Below are positions 13,901-26,557 of a stretch of DNA of 64,000 nt, one piece after another (within the stretch, counting starts at the first letter, position 1; every line of letters begins with the position of its first letter). The notes under the pieces were generated by a model. That model saw only the letters and a list, made by a program, of their open reading frames with translations. It was not told the origin of the DNA and made no database searches. Made by a program: the position numbers and the translations under genes. This stretch comes from Amblyornis subalaris (taxonomy: Eukaryota; Chordata; Aves; Passeriformes; Ptilonorhynchidae): assembly GCA_018881555.1 (NCBI GenBank), contig JACAXG010000060.1, forward strand, positions 1,426,001 through 1,490,000. The letters are read 5' to 3'.

Positions 13901-15729
13901 AGGCACTGGCTTCAGCCCACAGGAGTGAATTGCTCTGCAGACATGCCTCCCTGCCTCTGTCCCTCGCCTCTGTAGGAAAACAGTTTTTCTTGGCTCGGCA
14001 AATGCTGTGTCTCAGTTCTGCAAAACTGGGGGTGCATTTACTCAGACTGCTGGGTAGGATGCCTCAATGCCCACCCTTGCTTTAGAAAAGGTGCACCCCA
14101 GGACAAAATCACACATCTAAGGAAAGGCAAAACCACCTTCTGCACAGGTTTCCTCCTCTGGGCCACCCACTAAATATGGTGGAGTTCAGGATGGTGCTGT
14201 AGAGCAGGACTCTGCTCGCTGATGGCTGAGAGCTCCTGCTACTGGCCCCACAGGGGCTGCTAGGGGGTCAGCACTCCTGGGAAGGTCTCCAGTGGGCTGG
14301 CAACCCACCAGGACCCCAGGGGGCTTCTCTCTGTGTTTTACAGATGCTGCCTTTGAGCTTAGCACTGGTGAGGGTGTCACCTTCAATAGAAATGCACATC
14401 TTCCCCAGTCTCTGCATCCTTGTGCCCTGCATAAACCCTAGCAAGAAATAAAATTGCCCTGCCTTCCTTATTTATTAGCAATAATAATCCTAATAATACT
14501 TCACACATCAGTAGGAGCTTCCATCTGAGGAAATGAATGCACTTTACAGACATTAATGATTTAAGATGCTTAGCCCATCTCTGAGATACGGAGGAAAACC
14601 ATCCTTTTTTTTTACAAATGGGAAGCTGAAGCAAACCGTAGCTAACTGACTTATTGCCATGCAGGAAGGCAGCCGTGAGGCAGGGTGAGAGTCCAGTCTC
14701 CTTCATTACTGCCTGCGACCATGGCTCCCTTTTTCTGCTTTTCAGCCGATCTCTTCCCTATGCCCACAGNGCTGCAGTGGAACTGCTGCAGGCTCCTCAG
14801 GGCCAGACCCAACTTGCTCACTGTGCTGTTTGGGGGCTGTTTGCCTTCCCAGTGCTTGCTTGTTCAAGGTGGGCTGGTCCTTGAGTGACTGCAGCTGCTC
14901 GGTACTGCTCAGACCAGATTTGCTCCAGCAGTTCCCACATTTTGGGGATGTCCTCTGAGTGCGGTGATGTCCTGCACTGGGTAAATGTCCCCCGTCCTCA
15001 GGGCAGGTGGGTAGCCTGTCCAGGGGTTTGAAGAGGACAGCGCACCAGGAATGGTTTGGGCATTGCACTCCGTCCTGGGCAGCGTTATCTGCCCTTTCAG
15101 TGCAACCTCTCCTGCAAACACACTGCAGCCATACCGGCTGCTGGGCTGGCTGCAAACACGGCCACCATTGCCCAGCAACTGTTCCCTTCCCTGTAGGATG
15201 GGCGTGGGGTGAAGAAACCTGATTATAAATAGTCAGATGAACTCCAGCTCACTGGGCAGTGAACTTTTTTGTATATAGCCGCTTTGTAAAATGAAACTAG
15301 CCTGTGCCTCTCAGGGTGGAAAAAGAAAGCGAGCGGGGACCACACCTCTTCTATTATGTGCGTAGATCTGCCCATCAGGGTCTGGCAGCACTTGCCTAGT
15401 TATATGAAATGCTTGCTATAAACATGAGACTGCTGAGTGGTTAGTTGTTAACTGTTTAGAGCACAACTTGAAATAATACCATTTGGCCTGGACCAGGGGT
15501 TGAAATGGGATTTTCTGCCTTAAGATGCAACCAGATCTGGGTTGTCTGCTTCCCTCTGCTATGCAGAGCTTATAAATAACCTCCTTCTCATCCTCAGAAC
15601 AGCTTCTTCTTTTTTTTTTTTTTTAAACATGAGAAGGAGAAAAAAAGAAAAAAGGCAGGCAGGCAAGCAATAGTGAAAGTGCCACCATGTTGTTCTATTT
15701 TAAACCCTGCTTGCCTGCAGTTTCGGATG
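7929..15729. other. intergenic, no gene seen
   Basis: Includes open frames of up to 227 codons (12792-13475, + strand) and 182 codons (7973-8521), neither with family resemblance or conserved-looking composition. The AT-rich, repeat-free segments around 11850-12190 and 13510-13690 look like possible conserved noncoding sequence. T-rich runs occur at 9508-9540 and 15607-15625. Confidence 0.6.
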
Positions 15730-16260
15730 CAGGCAGGGGAGGAGACCACTGGGTCAGCCCACCGCCGCCTGCCCGGCCGCTGCGGTGTGCGTGTGCCTCT
15801 GTGAACTTATTGTTTTATCCTCACGTCACCTTTCAGCCTGTGCCGCTCGCCCTCCCTCCGTCCCCGAAATCTTTGATTAATAAGTTTGCTTGCTTTTTAT
15901 ACCCACACATGTGGCGCATCTGGAGCAAGGCGTGCCTCTGCTTTCTTGTTGGTTTTTTATCTCCCTCTCTATCTATATGTGCGCATTATTTTTTTATTTT
16001 TTTTCCTGCTTTACTTGCGACTGCCATGGCAACTGTTACATGTTTGGCAAAAAGCTTACGGAGAAGAAAAGGGGCTCAGCGCTCAGCTGGCAGATGTCCA
16101 GTGTAATCATGCTGCAGCGCCGAAATGAGGCCTTTGGCCGGCTGCCGAGCTAGGGAGAACAAAGATGTCAGTTCCCCGTGTTGGCGGCGGCGCTTGTTTG
16201 GCACCCTTATATGGTTTCCCAGAACTCCTCGCCTTGGCGGCTTTCCATTCCCTTTAGGGC
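15730..16260. promoter_or_regulatory. orphan CpG-dense element with CArG box, STAT-like and ATF/CREB-like sites
   Basis: Two CpG-dense stretches (about 15730-15860 and 16050-16250) flank an AT-rich middle, in surroundings that are CpG-poor. TCACGTCA at 15821-15828 is an ATF/CREB-type site. CCTTATATGG at 16205-16214 is a perfect SRF CArG box, followed immediately by TTCCCAGAA (16216-16224), a STAT/BCL6-type palindrome. No ORF here resembles a known protein. Most likely a distal enhancer or a noncoding-RNA promoter; activity is inferred only. Confidence 0.4.
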
Positions 16261-18469
16261 AGCAAACAGGATTAGCACACACAGACTTGTTTTTCTCTTT
16301 TCTCCTCCAACTGTTCCAATGACATCATCCCTGCTGCATTCAGCTGCCAGCAGGGTGACTTTGGGGGTGGATTTTTTTTTTTCCTCTTAAAAAAAACACC
16401 ACCGTGCACACACCAGCAAGCACAATGGTTTAGGTAACACTTGCACACCTTTCTTGTTAAATTAAAGCCCCCAAAGTGCAGAAAGCTCAGGCTAACCAAG
16501 CCAGATGCGATGCTTTTTTTTTTTTTGTCTCATAATTGAATTCCTGCAAGATAAAAATCTCCTTTTCCTCAGTAGGCTGTAATCAGTGCTCGAAGAGCTG
16601 TGGTTTCCAACTGCCCTCGTCATGTGCTTCCTTATGAAATTCCACAGAGAAATCTTCTTGGCTTGGGCGCCTATTTAAAGGGCCCTGCAGCGGGATGCAG
16701 ACCCTGCTGGCCCCCCAAAATCACAGGGCTGGGACCACCCAGCCTGGGGTGCAGAGGTGTGTGGGGGCCCACAGGGCTGCTGTGGGGTAGCGCAAGAGGG
16801 AAGCCCTGTCTGTTAAGGAAGGACTTTGCTTAGGAGAGTTTTTAGTTGCTGCTAGCTGTGGGGAGAAAAATGCACAGGAGAAACCGCTGAGTTTTCTGCC
16901 TTTCCCCTCAAAGTCCAGACCTGTTTTCAGCTTCTGGACCTCTTCTACCCTGGGCATTTTCCTCTTTCCACCTGGTCTCTTTGCCAAGCAAATAACAGAG
17001 TCATGTCCTGTTCCCAAGTGAGCCCCAAGGAGTGTCAGCGTCGCCTCCCACCAGGAGGTGGGCAGCGCTTGGTAGGGAGGCTGAGGCCAGTTGGGGCAGC
17101 AGGGCTGCCTCCCCACTCCCCGCGCCTCCTTTCCTCCCGGCAGCGCTCCTGTTTTCCTTGGCGCAGGCCACAGGATGTGATGCTTGCTTCCTCCTGTTGA
17201 TGCAGACCCAGGGAAGGGGCCCAAAGGGGATGGTGGGCTTCGCATGAAGGGTTGCTCAGTGATGGAAAAGCTCCCCAGCTCAAGGCTGGCCACAGACCAC
17301 TGGATGTTAGTCAGCATGGGAAGAGCTGGCCAGCCCAGTTCCTCATTGGGTCGTTCAGTTTTTCCACTGCAGAGGTGGACAGACAGACAGATGGACCGAC
17401 AAATGTAGACAGCAAAGCAGGGTTGCTAGGAAAGCTTTATGTAAGCGGCTCTGGGCCGGCAGCTGACAGTGCAGCAAGTGTTCAGCTCCCAGAGCTCCAC
17501 ATCAAACCTGGCAGCACATCAAAACCTCTGTTTCATAACCCACTAGAAATAGGATTTTCTAACAGCGCCAAGAGGACTCGCCTTGTTGTGCAGGGACCTG
17601 GGATTTTACCAGTTGTTAATGGTTAACTAGTCAATGGCCTAAAAAATTCTGTAGTGCCCTTCCCCGTGATGAAGTATGTGATTTTGCCAGGCACTGCTGT
17701 GCCCGGCATCAGCCATGCCACCCTGGTCCACCTGTTAATAATATAACTCAGGAATTAATTAGCAATTAACAGCAACCAAATAATTACAGAATCAGCTGTC
17801 AGGAGAGAGGCCATGATGCTGTGAATGGCTTTCCCAGGATGGGAACTGGCCTCCTCTGGGTGCATGAGCCTGGCTGCAGAGGGAGCAAGGCTGAAGGGGG
17901 GGGGTGCCCCAGGGAAGCACAGATTTCCAGAGGCAGAGATTTCATGGGAAGCAGAAGGCATCAAGAAACAAAATTGATGTACCCCAATCCTGACAGCTTA
18001 ACCCCTGTGCAGTGGCAACCCTTGCCTGCCCACTCCAGCTGAGGAGGCTGGGCTGATGTTGCTCCTCTGAGTGAGCAAGGCAAGCATCAGCCATGCTCTG
18101 AGCTTTACAGTGTAAGACAAAGCTCCTTGAATGCTTTGCAGAGCAGAGCTGGGGCTTTGGCCAAGGTTGGCTGTGGGCAAGGGGCTTGCTGCTGGAGGGC
18201 AGAGAAACCAGGGTGCTGCTCACATTCCCTGCCTGGTTGCAAAAATCCCAGGAGCTGCTCGCCTCCTCTGCTCCCAAGCACCAAAGGAGATGGTAGTGTG
18301 CTCCCACCCAGGCCTCTCCCCATCCTGGCTCCATGCTGAGATGTGCTGATGGCACAGGAAAGGCACTTATATTTTTTTCAGACATTGAAAAAACAATGAG
18401 TGCATTAGATGCATAGATGCATGGAGATGGAAAACGCTCAAGTATTCATCTTATTCACTGCTCTCTCCA
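16261..18469. other. intergenic, no gene seen
   Basis: Mixed composition with short T and A runs near 16370-16400 and 16515-16527. Open frames on opposite strands overlap each other around 16.7-17.4 kb, as expected of GC-rich noncoding DNA. No gene or clear repeat. Confidence 0.6.
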
Positions 18470-18700
18470 TGCTGATGAACAGTTATCCCCTCTTGGACAT
18501 GATCCAGTATTTCATCCAGCCTAGTTTCCAGTGATTCAAGTGATGGGGCTTCCTTTGGGAAACTTCATCACTGCCTAATGCACTTTGCTGTTAGGAAGTG
18601 CATCTTGCCCTGCATTTGGCTTCAGCAGTTTTGTCTCTGGGCTCTAGGCTTGCTTCCCAATGTGCCAACTGCTTGTGGGCTCCTGCTTCCTCCAGGCAAA
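18470..18700 (-). mobile_element. probable ancient CR1-like repeat, antisense
   Basis: The run CAGCCTAGTTTCCAGTGATT, then CAAGTGATGGGGCTTCC, CACTGCCTAATG and GCTGTTAGGAAG resembles an interspersed repeat seen repeatedly in reptile and bird genomes (GATTCAAGTGATGGGGCTTC-type sequence), which I associate with old CR1 copies. Strongly diverged; orientation and family are from memory only. Confidence 0.45.
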
Positions 18701-21052
18701 CTAGATGTCTTGGGCTCATTTCACTATCTCCATAGGTCAGTCTTAATCCTTTAATAATTTACTGCTTTCCTCTTCTCTGCTGCCATCTGCCCTATATTGG
18801 CCTGGTTCTGCCATACATGGACGAAGTACCTCTGGGTGCAGAAAGCCTGCCTGGTGCGGGACTGAGGCTGCATGGGCTGCGACAGCGGTGGCTCCCCGAC
18901 AGCTATGTGCCTCTCCAGCTCTGGGCCAGGGAGCATGAGCTCAGTGGCTGGCACAAGAAAACACAGCTGGAGGGATGCTCTATTTAACACCAACTACTAA
19001 TGGCCTGAAGGGGTTGTTCTGGCCAAGTAGGACTGCTGAGGCATAGAAACACCCTGGCTACACAGAGCCTTTCCCCTGGCCATGCTCCCTGCATAGGAAC
19101 CGGCAAGAGATTTGGGTGAAGAACTTCTCAGTGCAACTCCAAAAGGGCAAACAGCCAGGTCAGTTTGAGCAGGGTGTTCTCAGTCCTGTCCCTCCAAGAA
19201 GCATCACCACGGCAGTTGTGGGATGCCCTATACCCAGATGGGTGCCTTAGCTGGATGGAGCAAAAACTTCCCGCATAGTCAAAATAGCTGGATTGGCCCA
19301 AGTTATATCCCTGAGGGTATCTCATGTAAAGCAGTCTCTTTCCCTCCATCACATCCACGAAACTGGTGTAAGCAACCCTTATCTTTCATGGAAATTACCA
19401 ACTACAGCTGATTCTAATGCGAGTGTCCTCCTCTGGAGGTGCAGGGGTGTCCCTGTTCCTCACCCACTACCTTGAATCGACCCCAGAGGAATACATTTCT
19501 GTGGTCATATTCCAAGTCCCTTTTTGTCCTCTCACCCCATTTCCCTTCTTTTGTGTCCCTGTACTTGCAGCTCCTTGATATGCAGCCAATGGGGCCATGA
19601 GTGCCTCCGCCCTGTGCTCCCAACCGCAGCAGGGCTGAGTCCTGGCCCTGGCTCCCCACTGGCTTCTTGCGTCCCCTCACACAGTGCACCCCCTCTGCCT
19701 CAGGCATTCGTCACAGTGCTCAGCACAGCTTGGCCTGGGTCAGATGCCTGCATTCCTCCTCGCCCTGGGACCCAGCGCTCTTCCTCTCTTTTTGTTTCCT
19801 TTTGTTTATGGTACTCAATCCAGCTCTCAGGCCATGCGCAAATGCTCTGCTCTTGGCCAAGTTGAATTCGTTTCAAGGAAGATTGCACAAGAGTTCAGGG
19901 CTGGTGCTCGGAGCCAGGCCTGCTGGGCTGGATGTTTTGTTCTCTCGGCCCCGGTCCTGCTGGAGGACCTGCTGGCATGAACTCCTGCCAAAGCGGAGTC
20001 AGCAGGATGCCTCACGGGCTGCCTGGCTGGGAGGAGCCAGAGCAGCAGTCCTGTGAGGTCAGGGACAGGCTTTGCAAATTCAGGTTAAAAAAAAAAAAAA
20101 AAAAGAGAGAGCAAGTTTGTCCGTGATGCTTTGCTCTTTGTTAAAGCCATGTGGATTGATAGTAACCCCAGCTACCTACAGGTATAAATAGCTTTTATTC
20201 CAGCCTCACACCGGGGCTGGGCAGTAAAAGCTCTGCTGGCTGTGGCAGAGGAGCCAGGCTCCGCGTGGTGACAAAGGGGCTGACAAGCTGAAATAGCTCC
20301 CCCAAAGCCAAAGGGGATGAGGTGGAGGGGTCCTGATGGTGTACCCAGCTGTGGATGTATCTGGGAGCTTGAACCTCCCTCCCTTGGCTCAGGGCTGGGG
20401 CAACTTGCAGAAGCTGCCCCCTTTGCAGTCTGCCTGGCCTGGCGTGAGGGAAAGCACTTACTACCCTTCATCTCTCAAGCACAGCTTGTGTTTCAAATGA
20501 TGTGAAAACCTCACTCCATGGGTTTAAAAAAGCTGCAGGCGAGTAGTAAAAAATGGTTCCTAACTTTTTTTAAAGGCGGGTTTGTTATGTTGGGTTGGTT
20601 GGTCTGTCCTTGTTGACCTTGTCAACAAAGGTATCAGCAAAGAGATGATATGGGAATACTTGGAAAAATCAAACCTATCTGCACGAGCAGGCTGCGGTAG
20701 GGTGGACCCTGTGAGAGTTAGCTGACCTGCTGAGCCTCTGTCAATTATTTTTGAAAAATCATGGGGAACGTGAAGCTTCAGGGCACAGGAGGTTCCTCAG
20801 CAGCTTGTGCTGAGATGTTGAAGTGCCTCGGGACATCCATTGCCACTACAACTAAGAAATTTTGTTTACTTTCCTGACATAGGACCTCCCCGCTTTGAAG
20901 GAATTTGGAGTGACTTAAAATCCCTTGGCAAATCTCTGTCTTTCTCAGAGGTGGGATTCGTCTCAGCTGACTGTAGAAGTGTGAAAGTCACACAATGATC
21001 CAAGCTAATCATCCTTTCTCTTCTCACAGGGCATAAGGAGCAACAGGCATCT
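18701..21052. other. intergenic, no gene seen
   Basis: Apart from the poly(A) run at 20087 nothing is recognised. Open frames near 19.5-20.1 kb lack any known motif. Confidence 0.6.
20087..20104. repeat. poly(A) run
   Basis: Eighteen consecutive A, followed by GAGAGAG. No retroposed gene body is recognisable upstream, so this is treated as a simple repeat. Confidence 0.8.
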
Positions 21053-21100
21053 CACACACACACACGCGTATACATGTGTGTATATATATATATATATATG
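21053..21100. repeat. compound (CA)n-(TG)n-(TA)n simple repeat
   Basis: A CA run of about 13 bp, a CGCGTATACATGTGTG linker, then an uninterrupted TA run of about 21 bp. The CA arm can pair with the downstream TGTGTG, so a small cruciform is possible. Likely polymorphic in length. Confidence 0.9.
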
Positions 21101-24100
21101 TTCAGTTGGGCAAATCTCTTGCTGCAAGTGCCTACCTTCTCTGTGGAGCATAGTGGGAGCCTGGGAGTTTTGGTTAGCCATAGCTGTCTACCTTAGTGAA
21201 GACGAGCACTAAATGGTATGACCCGCCCTGGAGAACAGGTTAATTTTTGGTCCTCTGGAGCTACAGAGGTGGTGCTTGATGACCTACGGTGGCTATGCAA
21301 TGACATACAAATTCTTTCTCTGGCTCTTAGGTTCTAGCGCAGCTTCTGGGCTGTTGGCAATCTCATCAAAAACCCTGATGAATGCAATGATGCAGCCCCT
21401 GAATTATTCTCACTTCCACCAGTTTCATTTGAGAACACAGCAATATTCTCCCCATACTTTACAGTTTAACATAATGCTGATAAATGATACGACAACGATA
21501 AATTTTCATTTTATTTGAAGCTGTTTATCATCCATATCTGTTATGGAAAGTCATCAATTATGCAAAAAGCATGAATGTTTAAAAAGCCTCTAAAGTGTCT
21601 CTATTTATGGATTGTATGTTGTGTATTCCTTACTTCTTGCTTGTGCACACACTGGAGAGGCTCCTCCATTAAGTATCATTTTTGCACAAAGAATCTGAAA
21701 AATGGAACTTGACAGGGAGATCTTAGACAAGCTGGAGGCTTGTCGCAAAGTGTGACAGAGCCATAAAAATTTCACATTCTTGGGAGAATCCCTCAACGCT
21801 TGAAGCTGGGTCCAAATCAGAGGAGCAGTGAACTAGATGGATGCAGTGTATCTGGGGTCAAAAAGCCATGCTCTCTGGCTCGCCTGAAGTCACCTTCCAC
21901 AGCTTAGTCAGGGCCTCTCAGTGAAGGGGAAATAAATGGGTCCTTCATGAGCTCTCATTAGCAGAGGAGTCCACACTGTTCACAACCCAGTGATTTCTCT
22001 AGTCTGTGGTCCTTCATAAAAGCCACAGGAACTGAATACAAACAACTGGGGTGTGTGGACCTTGCTGCAGAGACTTGTGGCTTGTGGAGGTGTGCTCCTG
22101 CTCTGCAGTGAAGGAACAAGATGGATGAAATGGCCAAGATGTCATNAGTTGGGCAGCTGTTGCTCATCTCTGGTTTGCATAGCAACCTTTTTGTTACAGA
22201 AGGCCAGATTCTGCTCACAGGCCGTGTCTTTGGAGCCACCTTGCACTAAGACCAGTGTAATTGGCAGCTTGTTTTGGCATGTGCATTAAATCACAGTAAC
22301 GGGGAGGTTTTACAGCAAGGAATGCAGGTCAGGGACTGAATACCAAACAGAGACCCTTTAAAGGAGTTGAAGATGCTGGCATCTCAAATCTCATCTTTCT
22401 TTCCTTTCAAGATACTGGGGGGACAAAAAGAGTTAAAGTAAGGAAATTAGATCACAAAAACCAAATTAACTAAATAGCACTGTCCTGGCCTGGTGCTGAT
22501 CTTGCACATGGTGTGCCAGTAACTCCCAAGTAACCCAGCACACATCTGGGTGTTTCTGGGGCGGCTCTGTCTATTCAGGCCTGCCAGGGTGTTGGAGGGG
22601 GCCCGCAGCTGCCAGAGCACTCAGCAGCGTGCGACAGGAAAGGGAGAGCTTTCTCACACGTCCGACACAAGAGGTTGATTGTGGGGATTGCTGATGGGTG
22701 ACCTCCCTGTGCCACTGGTGCTGGGGCTGCTGGTTCCTCTGGCACAGGCACCCACCAGGAGACCTTCTGCTCTTGCATTACAATGCCTGCAGCATTGTAA
22801 GTGTCCTGTAGCTGCTGAAGACTTAGGTACTTAAACATCTCCCTGAAGTAATTAGTTGTGTTTTTATATTACAACCTATGTACTGCTGTAGGGGATGTGT
22901 CAGGTTGTGACAAAGAAGGGAGCATGAAGCCTGCAGAGTGGGAAGTACGGTGGCATCTGCTATTTTTAAACATGCCGCACAAGGTCACCTCCACAGTATC
23001 CCTACACCCAGTGGAGGTGTTTCCCGCCCACCTGCCCTTCACAGCACTTGGTGGTCTTTGCCATGAAATCTTTCCTTTTCTTTTGGTCTTCCTCTCCCCT
23101 TGTTGCCATCAAGAGATGCCCTTTACAATGCCATGCACCTTTCAGCCAAGTAAGCAATAACACAAGAGAGGACTTGCAGCCATTATGCCTTTTTATCGAG
23201 TGCATTAAAGGCCTGGGATCAAAGGCTGGCTACTTGCAGCTCTAGAAGAGTTGGAGCAACACATTAGTAGGACTTTTTTTCCCCCTACCAGTTCAAACAG
23301 TTACACAAGTTTTCCATTCAGCTTCTATTTTTTCCCCTAGGTTCATGGGATGAGGATGAATACCCCTGAATCCTGGCTTCTCCTGTGGCAGACACTGCCT
23401 CTCACTGCTTTTGTTCTGATCCAACTCGGCTGTCACAAAGCTCACTGTGGCTCTTGTACCCAGTGCTCTGACTGTTGGGCTGGTCCAGAACATCACTGCT
23501 CTACCAGAGAGGGATCTTTTGTTTTACTGTCATGAGCAAATCAGTTTCTCTTGTGCCATACAGAGAAATGTTATTGTGTTTTTGTAGCTCTCTCATGTAC
23601 ATGGTGCTAAGGGGGAGATAGGTTTCCTTGGGCAACTCCCCATGGCACTCAGCATCCCAATACCTATCTGTCCACATCAGCATCTCTGTTTTTCACCTCC
23701 TCTGCTGAACACATTCTCCAGTGCATCCTGGGATCGTGCTTGTCTTTCCATAACTGCATCCTATTGGTGCCCAAAATAATTAGCTACCAGCATGTCCTTT
23801 TCCCCTTCAGCCAGTTCCAGATGAGTTCCCAGTTCACAACGTCAGTTCTTGCTGTTAATCCATAAACTATAACCTTTACATCGCGTACTGTTCAACGTAA
23901 TTAGATTTCTATTACATGATGTTCTTCCCTGCAGTTAAACAAGACTTGCCTTACTTAAACAGCCAGCCCCAGGTGACGTTTAATTGTAACCTTAGTGTTA
24001 AAGCTCTGTGCTTGCACGCCGTTCTCTCACAGCCTCCAGTCCACCACACCATAGCCTGTACTTATCTTGACATGACACGTTAGCAATCATTCGTAGCTCT

Positions 24101-26547
24101 CTGGCAGTGAGACCCAGACTTGTCCTGCAGGATGTCAGCCCTCTTCCAAGGACTCACTCTTTTCATGAAGAGAAATAAAACCAGGATGGCTCTAAGTCAG
24201 GTCACCCTGACAGTGTTAAACACGCTACCTTCTCTGGTGCAAGCTGGGGTGGAAAACAAAGGCACAATAGACCAAACAAGGTCATTAACAAAAATTTGAT
24301 CCAATTATGCATCTAAACCCAGGACTCTTTGATGATTTTTGTTTTGTGCTGAGAGGGAAGGAAAACAGCCTTACACGTCATGGAGTGGTGCTGGATACTG
24401 AGAGGCGTCTCCTCTCACGTAAAGCAGCAGTAATGCTTCCTAAATCCACCTGTATCTTGGTTGAGTGTTCATTTTCCCCCACTCTCACCATTGCTTTTCC
24501 TTGCAGTTAAAAAATGTTGGTATGCAGGAAAAGTTTCCTCTAACAGTGAGAGGGCTGTGGCCACCCCCCTGCCCGAGCCCAGTGGCTGCTTTGATGCCAC
24601 AAGATCATGACAGTAAGAGAAATGCCTGGGGAAGTGAATCAATAGCGGCAGGCTGGCCAGCTGCAGGGTGAGGATGGGCTAAATTGCTGGAAGAAACTTT
24701 CCCAGCCACCGGAGGAGTTGGGAGAACAATGCGGAGAAGAGGATGTGAGGCACTTCCCGCCACTGGGCAGCCCTGCGCCAAGGAGTGCCGCAGCCTCCAG
24801 TGCTATCTTTGTACCCCTGTCATCCTCTGGAGGCGGCTTTTGCTGTTGGCTGTGGGTTTCTACACTCGTTGCTGCTTTCAGCCCTCTCTTAGGGATCTAA
24901 CTGTTACTGCAAAACAAGGGGACTGTTTTCCCCAGCCTTTCTGGCTGACATCCACTCAGCCTGTCCAAGGCAGGTCTCTGGGCCAGACTGGGAGTATGCT
25001 GGTTTGTCTCTAAGATTTGGCTGGTAGAGCAGTGCCGATGCTTTTTTTTCTTTTCCCATCTCTCCCTTCTCCTATCCCTGAGAGATGGAGATAGTGGATT
25101 TCTTGTTTGTTCTGCTTTCCCATCACATTTGTCTATTACCAGCCACTTGAATCTCTCTTTCTATTTCCTGTAGAGCTGCTTCTCTCCACAATATTCAAGT
25201 ACCTTTTGCAAGCGAAAAAAACGCCACAACCAAATAACCCAGCCCTGTGATTTTCCTCCCTGCTATCAGGAAACAGGTTTGTTTGTTTTTTAATGAATGC
25301 AAAAGAATGCAGATAGCGGCAAGGAAAAGCTTGGGCAAGGAGTTCAGCACTTCTTTATTTAGGCTCCTCCACGTATATCAGCTGAGCCCAGCAGGCGACA
25401 AAGCAAGAGCTGGATGTTATTTCAGGAAAAGCCTTGTCTTTCATGCTTGAGACAGAGTAGTGTCCCTGGAGGGAAACTCTGGGCTCCTGTTGTGCACGGG
25501 TGATTTGGGCAGAAAAAGGTCTAGGAATTTCAGCAATGCTGCTTTTCTTCTCTGCCTTCCAGGCTCTTTGTAGCAGGTATCCCTAGGGCTGCCCACCGCC
25601 ACTGAGACAAGTCGGAGGGGCTTCACACCTACAGCTCTGCCTGGTCTGGTGTCTCCCACTGTTCTGGTGCCAGACACGGCTGCATAGGACTGGAGACAGA
25701 ACAGGCAGATCCATGGCACGATGTGAGAGATGGACGGTACATGGAAGTGCTGGGGACTCTGCCACTTATGCCATGTGGGCAAGGCAGCCAGCCTAGGTGC
25801 CACGGGCTGAACACTAATAACAGGTTCATTCCAGCTGTGTGCTTGCTGGAAACAATGGACTGAAATCACAGTCACACTGAGGTCCACACCAAAAAGAAAA
25901 AAAATCCCAAAGTGATGTGGCAAATAAAGCACATTTCTCTTGACTTACTGCTTGGCACTGCATGCTAGTTAGTTTTAGGTGTTTCTACCTTACTGGAAGT
26001 CAATTTTCAGTCTTGAAGCATTACTTTAGCATGAAAAGTAGAAATGCATTACACAGAGCAAGCTGCTTAGACTTATAATTTAATTCAAACAACATATATA
26101 TTTTGGCCATGGCTCTTTGCTAAGTTCAGCACAGATTCAGGCTTGGTCAGACTGGAACTGAATTTTTCAGTGCATAAAATACTCATTGCACTTTTTTTAC
26201 CTGGCTCTAGCCATGATATTGTGTGAATCACATCTTCAGGATACCTTAGAAGTTAAAGGCACATCTGTTCTTTGAGATCCAAGCAGTTCTAAGATAGGTC
26301 ACCTCTAGTTCCAGTCCTGATATTCATTTTCCTGTGGTGAGCATATTTCTTCCTTAGTCATGCAGGATTTTTGCTTCTTTCAAAGCATGTCTTTCATAGC
26401 AGATTTTTATGCAGATTTTTATGCAACAACATATTACTAGGTTGTTTTCTATTGATGCAGAGAAATCTTTCATGCAATTTGCATCCATTAACAGCTTCAT
26501 AAGAGACAATCCTGATTCTAATGGCTCTGCACAATAAGCCAATAAAG

Positions 26548-26557
26548 CCAAATATGG
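26548..26557. promoter_or_regulatory. CArG box (CCAAATATGG)
   Basis: Exact match to CC(A/T)6GG, the SRF site. An AP-1 site TGACTCA lies at 26621-26627, and the surrounding 300 bp are AT-rich and free of recognised repeats. A single 10-bp match can be chance. Confidence 0.25.
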
